Assembly (NCBI GenBank): GCA_964505325.1
Contig: CAZDHT010000205.1
Span: 1-10,049, forward strand
DNA: 10,049 bases
Origin: CAZDHT01 sp964505325
GTDB taxonomy: Bacteria; Planctomycetota; PUPC01
Direction: 5' to 3'
Positions 5,971 through 10,049 of this stretch are shown here, piece by piece. The position numbers were made by a program, and so were the translations under genes. A model generated the notes under the pieces. That model saw nothing but the letters and a program-made list of their open reading frames with translations. It was not told the DNA's origin and searched no databases. The stretch's first letter is position 1; each line of letters opens with the position of its first letter.

Positions 5971-6387
5971 TCAGAGCTTCCTCTTGAGCAGCCCTTCGAT
6001 TCGTTTCAGTGTATGCAGTTTGCCCTTGTTCACGCCCGGACATGAGCGGGCGAGGTTTTCCCACGACCGCTGCGACCTGAGATGCTCGTGCCAGAACGGA
6101 AAGGTCCGGCACTGAATGGGGCGAACCGCGTGCACGAGGCAGCCGCGTTCTTTGCCGCCCCACAGGACGCAGTCGCCGCCGGGGAGCTCCCGCAAGCTGC
6201 GGCGCAGGCCGACGGTTCGGACATAGGCGCGCACGAACTCGTCGCACAGCAGCCCCAGCCGTTCCGCCATTTGCTTGATCTCGAGGTCGGTGACCCACAC
6301 GTAGCCCGGCTCGCCGCGACAGCACCGGCCGCACCGCTGACATTCGAACCGGAGGCCCGCGGCGTACCACGGTTTGCGGTCAGGCAG
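5971..6387 (-). CDS. YkgJ-family cysteine cluster protein, apparent CTG start
   Basis: A 138-residue protein of the YkgJ/UPF0153 family, presumed to bind a metal or Fe-S cluster through conserved cysteines; biochemical function is not established. The hallmark FECQRCGRCCRGEPGYV (Cys 16, 19, 22, 23) opens the protein, followed by VTDLEIKQMAERLG, GDCVLW (Cys 73), GCLVHAVRPIQCRTFPFW (Cys 83, Cys 93) and a late Cys 116. The first ATG or GTG in frame (GTG 6298-6300) would remove the whole four-Cys motif, so the real start must be upstream. The only start-like codon between the previous gene's stop and the motif is CTG at 6385-6387, placed 8 bases after GAGGAGGG, which overlaps that stop (TGA 6401-6403). 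It is the third gene of the FHA operon and probably translationally coupled. Confidence 0.88.
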   Translation of the reverse strand: MPDRKPWYAAGLRFECQRCGRCCRGEPGYVWVTDLEIKQMAERLGLLCDEFVRAYVRTVGLRRSLRELPGGDCVLWGGKERGCLVHAVRPIQCRTFPFWHEHLRSQRSWENLARSCPGVNKGKLHTLKRIEGLLKRKL

Positions 6388-6400
6388 GGTCGGACCCTCC

Positions 6401-8368
6401 TCAGTTCTTGTCGGCGGCCAGCGCCTCGATGAGGTCGACGCGGTCTTCGAGAAGCGCCTTGACTTCGGCGTCCTTGATCGACTTGCTCGCCTCGAGCCAG
6501 AACCGGCGGGCGAGATCGAGATTCAGGCTGCGCTCGGCCAGGATGCCCAGTTCCATCAGGCGCTCCGGAGGGTCGCCGGCCTCCTTGAGCTGGCTCAGCC
6601 CCTTGATCGCCGCGTCGAGCTCGCCGGCCAGCACCAGACCGGAAATCGAGACGCTCTTCTTGATGTGCTCCACGGTCTTGGCGGAGAAGATGTTTCCGAG
6701 CCGGTCGAGTCCCGCCGCCTCGAAGACGGGCGCCGCCGGGCACGAATCGGCCTCGGCCTTCGTCACCCGCAGCGCCCGCGCCGCGACGTGCTGCGCATAT
6801 CTGGCGAGGCGGGGCTTCAGGAGTCTCGCATCCTGCCCGGCCTCGAGCCCCGGCACCGAGATCAGGCCGCACCTCCCGTAGCGGAATGCCCCGATCACGG
6901 CGCCGAACCCAGGCATCTCCAGCCGCGCGTTCGTTATCCCGATGGCCGCGATCACCTGGGGGCTCTGGCGGTGCCACCGTTCGATCTGCTCGAGCAGCGC
7001 GTCGCCCCGGTACCGCCGCGAGCCGGGGATCCGCCCCCACTTGGAAAGCGGGGACTTGGCCGCCACCAGCGTCTTTATGCCGGTCCCCTTCGCGACAATC
7101 CATTCGACCACCCGGACCAGCATCGGATCCACATCCCCGATGGGAATGACCACCACCAGCAGTCGCGCTTCGTTCTGCTTGACCCACCAGTCTATCCACG
7201 CTTTCGCCGTTCTTCCGTCGTGCTTGGCCAGCTTCTCCAGTTGGGTCTTTGCCCTGTCGGACTCCCGCCGGTCCTTTGACTTGAGCAGCGCGATGTGCGT
7301 CGCGATACGGGTGCCCTTGCCGTCCTTCAGCCTCTTGAGGGCGGACGCGGCCGCCTCGCGGACCACCAGGCTGTCGTCCTTCTTCAGGCGCAGCAGAAGC
7401 GGGACGTGCTCCGCGCGGGCTATCTTCGAGATAATCTTCGCCGCGGCTCGGGCGCCCTGGTCGTTCCTCGTGACGATCAGTCCGAGGTAGGGCAGGGCGC
7501 TCGGAGAGTCGAGCGACACCAGCGCCTCGGCAGCGGCCCGGTTGGTCTCGGCCTGTCCGAGCGCGCGGATGAGCGCCGGAACCGCGAGGTCGGTCTGCAG
7601 CCTGCCCAGCGCCCTCACGGCGGCCTGTTTCACCGCGGCCCGGGTGTCTTTCTGGCGCAGCAGAGCGGTGATCGAGGGGACGGCGTGGACGGCGCGCATT
7701 TCGCCGAGCTGTGCGAGGGCCGCCACCTGAAGTGCCGGCTTCAACTCGGTCAGCCGGTCGGCGATGGCGTCCGCTGCCGCGCGCACGCCGACGGTTCCCA
7801 GCGCCTGAATCGTGGTCCGCACCGTCTTGGTGTCATCATCCGCGAGCGCGGCGGTCAGGAAGGGAACGGCGTCCGGGCCGCCATCGGTCAGCTCTTTCGC
7901 CGCTCTGGCGGCGCCGACGCCGCCCTGGCGGAACGTGCCCGCGAGGGCCTTCAGGCGGCGGTGCTGCTCGGCCCGCCGCCGCAGCGCGTCGGTGATCTCG
8001 AAGTCCGCAGGCTTGTCGGCCGGCCCTGCCTCGATTCGGTCGACCTCGGCTCGGGTCACAGTGACGGTCTTGTTGTCCGCCGTGGTGATCTCGATCTTGT
8101 CGCCCTTGATTCGCACCTTGCCTTCGATGCGCTGTCCGTTGCGCAGTACGACCGCGTCGCCGAACAGAGGGGACGTGACGAAAACCGCAACTGGGATGAG
8201 GAGCAGCGCGAAAAGCGGGGACAGGCAACGTCTCCGCTCGCCTCGCTCGCTCCGCTCGTGCCAGTCCCCGTTTTTCGCGCCGTCTGGACGAGTCGGCGGC
8301 GGAAATCCGGGACTGCCATCCCGTTTCGACGAAGGCGAAACGGGTGGCTGTACCGCGATTTCCCGCAT
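6401..8368 (-). CDS. secreted HEAT-repeat protein with degenerate archaemetzincin-like domain
   Basis: A 655-residue predicted exported protein. A hydrophobic stretch at 51-66 (PLFALLLIPVAVFVTS) after RRR looks like a signal peptide behind an unusually long polar lead. Residues 70-115 (DAVVLRNGQRIEGKVRIKGD...) form a small SH3-like beta segment. Residues of about 155-395 hold HEAT/PBS-type helical repeats (VPFLTAALADDD, AVPSITALLRQKDT, AVPALIRALG, HVPLLLRLKKDD). Residues 402-570 resemble the archaemetzincin (M54) peptidase fold: LVVVIPIGDVDP, SRRYRGDALLEQI, IAAIGITNARLEMPGFGAVIGAF, GLISVPGLE. The zinc site is lost: the HExxHxxGxxH position reads QHVAARALRVTK, and of the following cysteines only Cys 543 remains. 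A helical tail (575-655) closes it. ATG 8366-8368 has AGGAG 12 bases upstream overlapping the FHA gene stop. The 5' coding region contains a palindromic repeat, so the N-terminus may be mis-set. The peptidase relation is my inference. Confidence 0.8.
   Translation of the reverse strand: MREIAVQPPVSPSSKRDGSPGFPPPTRPDGAKNGDWHERSERGERRRCLSPLFALLLIPVAVFVTSPLFGDAVVLRNGQRIEGKVRIKGDKIEITTADNKTVTVTRAEVDRIEAGPADKPADFEITDALRRRAEQHRRLKALAGTFRQGGVGAARAAKELTDGGPDAVPFLTAALADDDTKTVRTTIQALGTVGVRAAADAIADRLTELKPALQVAALAQLGEMRAVHAVPSITALLRQKDTRAAVKQAAVRALGRLQTDLAVPALIRALGQAETNRAAAEALVSLDSPSALPYLGLIVTRNDQGARAAAKIISKIARAEHVPLLLRLKKDDSLVVREAAASALKRLKDGKGTRIATHIALLKSKDRRESDRAKTQLEKLAKHDGRTAKAWIDWWVKQNEARLLVVVIPIGDVDPMLVRVVEWIVAKGTGIKTLVAAKSPLSKWGRIPGSRRYRGDALLEQIERWHRQSPQVIAAIGITNARLEMPGFGAVIGAFRYGRCGLISVPGLEAGQDARLLKPRLARYAQHVAARALRVTKAEADSCPAAPVFEAAGLDRLGNIFSAKTVEHIKKSVSISGLVLAGELDAAIKGLSQLKEAGDPPERLMELGILAERSLNLDLARRFWLEASKSIKDAEVKALLEDRVDLIEALAADKN
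8206..8280. repeat. 75-bp palindromic element inside the 5' end of the HEAT gene
   Basis: Inverted arms of 22 bases, 8206-8227 and 8259-8280, match at 20 positions (GCGCGAAAA[G/A]CGGGGAC[A/T]GGCA). The 31-base centre is built of repeated CGCTC/GCTCG units. In the HEAT gene frame it encodes residues 30-54, a low-complexity, charged stretch (NGDWHERSERGERRR) that runs into the signal-peptide core. Its composition is unlike the rest of the protein, which suggests an inserted dispersed repeat. Confidence 0.75.
8315..8348. repeat. strong hairpin near the start of the HEAT gene
   Basis: CCCGTTTCG (8320-8328) and CGAAACGGG (8336-8344) form a perfect 9-bp stem with a 7-base loop, extended after one bulged T by GCCA (8315-8318) pairing with TGGC (8345-8348). 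It starts about 20 bases into the coding sequence of the HEAT gene, close enough to affect ribosome loading. It could belong to the same inserted repeat block as the 75-bp palindrome. Confidence 0.65.
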
Positions 8369-8383
8369 CGGTGCTATAGTCTC

Positions 8384-9175
8384 CTATTCCTTCGGCCTTT
8401 TTCCGCGAAGGCGATCGAGCAATCCATGTCGTCGCTTCGGCGGCGGGGGCTCGTCGGGCGGCGGCTCTGGACTGCTGCCGAGCTGGTCGGCCTCGGTGGC
8501 CCGCTCGAGAGACCTGAGCAGCGACTGGAACTCGGAACTGTCGCTGGACTCCGCCGGCTCGGCCTGTTTGATGCCGTGGTCGCTCTCTGAGTGGTGAACG
8601 ACGCACCGGCTGCAATAGAGCCGCCCGCCGATCTCGGTGGCTTCGCCCGCGTCGAGGGCGTCACTGGCCAGCTCCCGTCCGCACTGGGCGCAAACGCCCT
8701 CTTCTTCTTCCGCCGCCTCCAGCTCGATCACCGGCTGCGAATCGTCATCCAGCGGCAGCAGGTCTTCCGGCTCCACTTCCGCCTCCGGCTGCGGCTCCAG
8801 GACTTCCTCCGGCGGGCGGGGGCCGATGTCTTCCTGTCTGAGCAGCGCCTCGGTCCCCTCGGGGCCGGCGCGGTCCGGCTCGCCGTCGATGGTGAACTTC
8901 AGCGCGGTCGCACCGACGCGGATCGTCTGGCCCGATTCAAGCGTGGCCTCGGCCACCTTCTGCTTGTTGACATAAGTGCCGTTGCGGCTGCCGTTGTCAG
9001 TGATGATCCACTGGCCGCCGACATGCTCTATACGGCAGTGACTGCGGGAGGCGCGACCGTCGGGAAGGCGAATGTCGCATTTGATAGACCGGCCCAGAAC
9101 GGAGGCCTGCCTGTCCTCGATCGTGTAGACCTGGTCGATGTCGCGTCCGCGGATTACGGTCAGTCTTGCTGGCAT
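8384..9175 (-). CDS. FHA-domain protein with C-terminal zinc ribbon
   Basis: A 263-residue cytoplasmic protein. Residues 4-97 are a forkhead-associated domain with the expected phosphothreonine-binding residues: LGRSIKCDIRLPD (Gly 28, Arg 29), ASRSHCRIE (Ser 43, Arg 44, His 46), and DNGSRNGTYVN (Asn 65, Gly 66). Residues 100-160 are a long acidic, proline-rich linker. CAQCGREL (Cys 162, 165) and RLYCSRC (Cys 188, 191) make a LIM-like zinc ribbon. The tail 200-263 is charged, with PPPDEPPPPKRR and a basic end. It probably recognises a Ser/Thr-kinase target; no kinase is in the window. Start ATG 9173-9175 has GAGGG about 6 bases upstream and a good promoter just before it. It leads the operon: its stop (8384-8386) shares bases with the ribosome binding site of the HEAT gene. 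Confidence 0.93.
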   Translation of the reverse strand: MPARLTVIRGRDIDQVYTIEDRQASVLGRSIKCDIRLPDGRASRSHCRIEHVGGQWIITDNGSRNGTYVNKQKVAEATLESGQTIRVGATALKFTIDGEPDRAGPEGTEALLRQEDIGPRPPEEVLEPQPEAEVEPEDLLPLDDDSQPVIELEAAEEEEGVCAQCGRELASDALDAGEATEIGGRLYCSRCVVHHSESDHGIKQAEPAESSDSSEFQSLLRSLERATEADQLGSSPEPPPDEPPPPKRRHGLLDRLRGKRPKE

Positions 9176-9193
9176 GGCAGACCCTCATCAGAT

Positions 9194-9222
9194 ATGCTAG
9201 CAACTGGCGAGTTGTTGGTCAA
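9194..9222 (-). promoter_or_regulatory. predicted sigma70 promoter for the FHA operon
   Basis: On the minus strand TTGACC (-35, 9217-9222) and TAGCAT (-10, 9194-9199) are separated by exactly 17 bases. Transcription would start near 9187, leaving a leader of only about 12 bases that just includes the GAGGG ribosome binding site before the ATG at 9175. Confidence 0.55.
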
Positions 9223-9244
9223 GCTGTCGCCGCTTTTGGAAAGC

Positions 9245-9273
9245 TTGCCCAACGTGCGGAAGTGGCGTAAAAT
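9245..9273 (+). promoter_or_regulatory. possible promoter for the methyltransferase gene
   Basis: TTGCCC (9245-9250) and TAAAAT (9268-9273) are spaced by 17 bases on the plus strand, back to back with the FHA operon promoter. The -10 is good and the -35 weak. A TTGACA at 9278-9283 has no matching -10 at a proper distance. Confidence 0.35.
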
Positions 9274-9378
9274 GCGGTTGACAGGTGGCTGGTGGAATTC
9301 GTCAGCCGCATCGACAATGCCAGGGCGGGCGCCGCTCAGCGGGGCCGGGCAAGGCTCCGCCCCAAGAGGCACGCGGGA

Positions 9379-10049
9379 ATGGCGCGAAAGAAACGCTGGT
9401 TGCCCAGAGCGGATCAATTGATGTTTGACAAGGCGCGGCATGTGAAGTCTTTCGGGATGCGCGCCACGCTCTTTCTGCGTCGGCTCAAGTGCCGGTTGTC
9501 GCCCTTTCTGCCCCGATACTTGCGGCAGGCCATGCTGGCCGAGGGGCAGATCAGTAGTCGGGAGGTGACCCTCCTTTACGAATTGGGCTCTTCCGTGGGC
9601 TCGGGGTGTATTGTCGAGATCGGGAGCTATCGTGGCAGGTCCGCGGTCGTGCTGGGGCTGGGCTCGCTGGACCATCAGAAGGTCCCCGTGTTTGCCATCG
9701 AGCCGCATGAAGAACTCAGCTACCCTGACGCGGGGGAATACGGCCCGAAAGACAGGGTCGCGTTCTTTAAGAACGTCCTCCGCGCGGGTGTCGGCGAAAT
9801 CGTTCGCTTGGTCAATCTGCCGTCGGCGGACGTCGCGAAGATCTGGCAGCGTCCCATCGGGCTCCTGTGGATAGACGGGGGCCACACATACGAGGCGGTC
9901 AAGAGGGATTTCGACGGCTGGTCTCCTTTCGTGGTCGAGGGGGGCACGATTGCCTTTCACGACTCGGGACAGGACGGGCCGCGCCGCTTGATCCGCCAGG
10001 TGACGTCGGACGGCAAGGGGGAGATCGTCCAGCGAGTAGACTCCATCAC
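9379..10049 (+). CDS. class I SAM-dependent methyltransferase, Methyltransf_24/CmcI-like (partial, 3' end outside window)
   Basis: The frame runs to the right edge without a stop; 223 residues are visible. A basic N-terminal region (MARKKRWLPRADQ...LFLRRLKCRLSPFLPRYLRQ) leads into a Rossmann methyltransferase: motif I CIVEIGSYRGRSAVVLG (from about residue 77), the acidic FAIEPHEE, then GLLWIDGGHTYEAVKRDF (around 162-179) and GGTIAFHDSG. The ID-G-H-x-Y and H-D motifs match the group that contains CmcI and many glycan- or sugar-linked methyltransferases, where they help bind a metal; the substrate is unknown. ATG 9379 is chosen for AGAGG 9 bases upstream. The frame is open back to a TAA at 9268, so GTG 9292 is possible, while ATG 9421 has a weaker ribosome binding site. 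It diverges from the FHA operon across about 200 bases. Confidence 0.88.
   Translation, partial: MARKKRWLPRADQLMFDKARHVKSFGMRATLFLRRLKCRLSPFLPRYLRQAMLAEGQISSREVTLLYELGSSVGSGCIVEIGSYRGRSAVVLGLGSLDHQKVPVFAIEPHEELSYPDAGEYGPKDRVAFFKNVLRAGVGEIVRLVNLPSADVAKIWQRPIGLLWIDGGHTYEAVKRDFDGWSPFVVEGGTIAFHDSGQDGPRRLIRQVTSDGKGEIVQRVDSI

Noticed and set aside
6030..7199. 389-residue minus-strand open frame inside the HEAT gene
   Set aside because: It is in another frame, with Arg/Gly-rich low-complexity sequence, and overlaps the well-supported HEAT and YkgJ frames.
9160..9960. 266-residue minus-strand open frame opposite the right-edge methyltransferase
   Set aside because: The plus-strand frame has clear methyltransferase motifs, and the FHA promoter and start lie at the other end of this frame.

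Overview
The window is GC-rich, bacterial and densely coded, with nine genes read with confidence plus one small putative membrane protein. No gene proves the lineage. FHA-domain and HEAT-repeat genes, a secreted protein opening with an SH3-like 'VVLRNGQRIEGKV' segment, a stand-alone EF-Tu-domain-II-like protein and several palindromic repeats in gene leaders together suggest a Planctomycetota-like or related environmental bacterium. This placement is an inference with modest confidence.

Layout. (1) 2-1483, plus strand: the 3' portion of a dsbD-type transmembrane thiol-disulfide reductase, open at the left edge. (2) 1531-3203, minus strand: lipB (octanoyltransferase) followed by a Trm11/TrmG10-like tRNA guanine methyltransferase, converging on dsbD. 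The lipB leader holds a 95-bp near-perfect palindrome, and a perfect 24-bp palindrome overlaps the lipB stop codon. (3) 3204-3529: a divergent promoter region of 326 bp. (4) 3530-4175, plus strand: a 96-residue HicB-like domain with a C-terminal membrane anchor, then an 86-residue EF-Tu-domain-II-like protein. A five-copy degenerate heptamer repeat separates this pair from the next, convergent operon. (5) 4214-5880, minus strand: an NfnA/SudB-type flavin and [2Fe-2S] subunit, translationally coupled by ATGA overlap to a TIM-barrel sugar-phosphate isomerase, with its own strong sigma70-like promoter. (6) 5971-9175, minus strand: a tight three-gene operon of FHA plus zinc-ribbon protein, secreted HEAT-repeat protein carrying what looks like a catalytically dead archaemetzincin domain, and a YkgJ-type Cys-cluster protein that appears to start at CTG. 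A second palindromic element lies inside the 5' coding region of the HEAT gene. (7) 9379-end, plus strand: a class I SAM methyltransferase, divergent from the FHA operon and cut by the right edge.

How they fit. DsbD and LipB are housekeeping (envelope redox, lipoate attachment), as are probably the tRNA methyltransferase and the EF-Tu-like protein. The least familiar unit is FHA / HEAT-pseudo-archaemetzincin / YkgJ: stop and start signals overlap or lie within 20 bases, so the three are probably made together, but no shared function can be read from sequence alone. All promoters, hairpins and repeats were found by eye.
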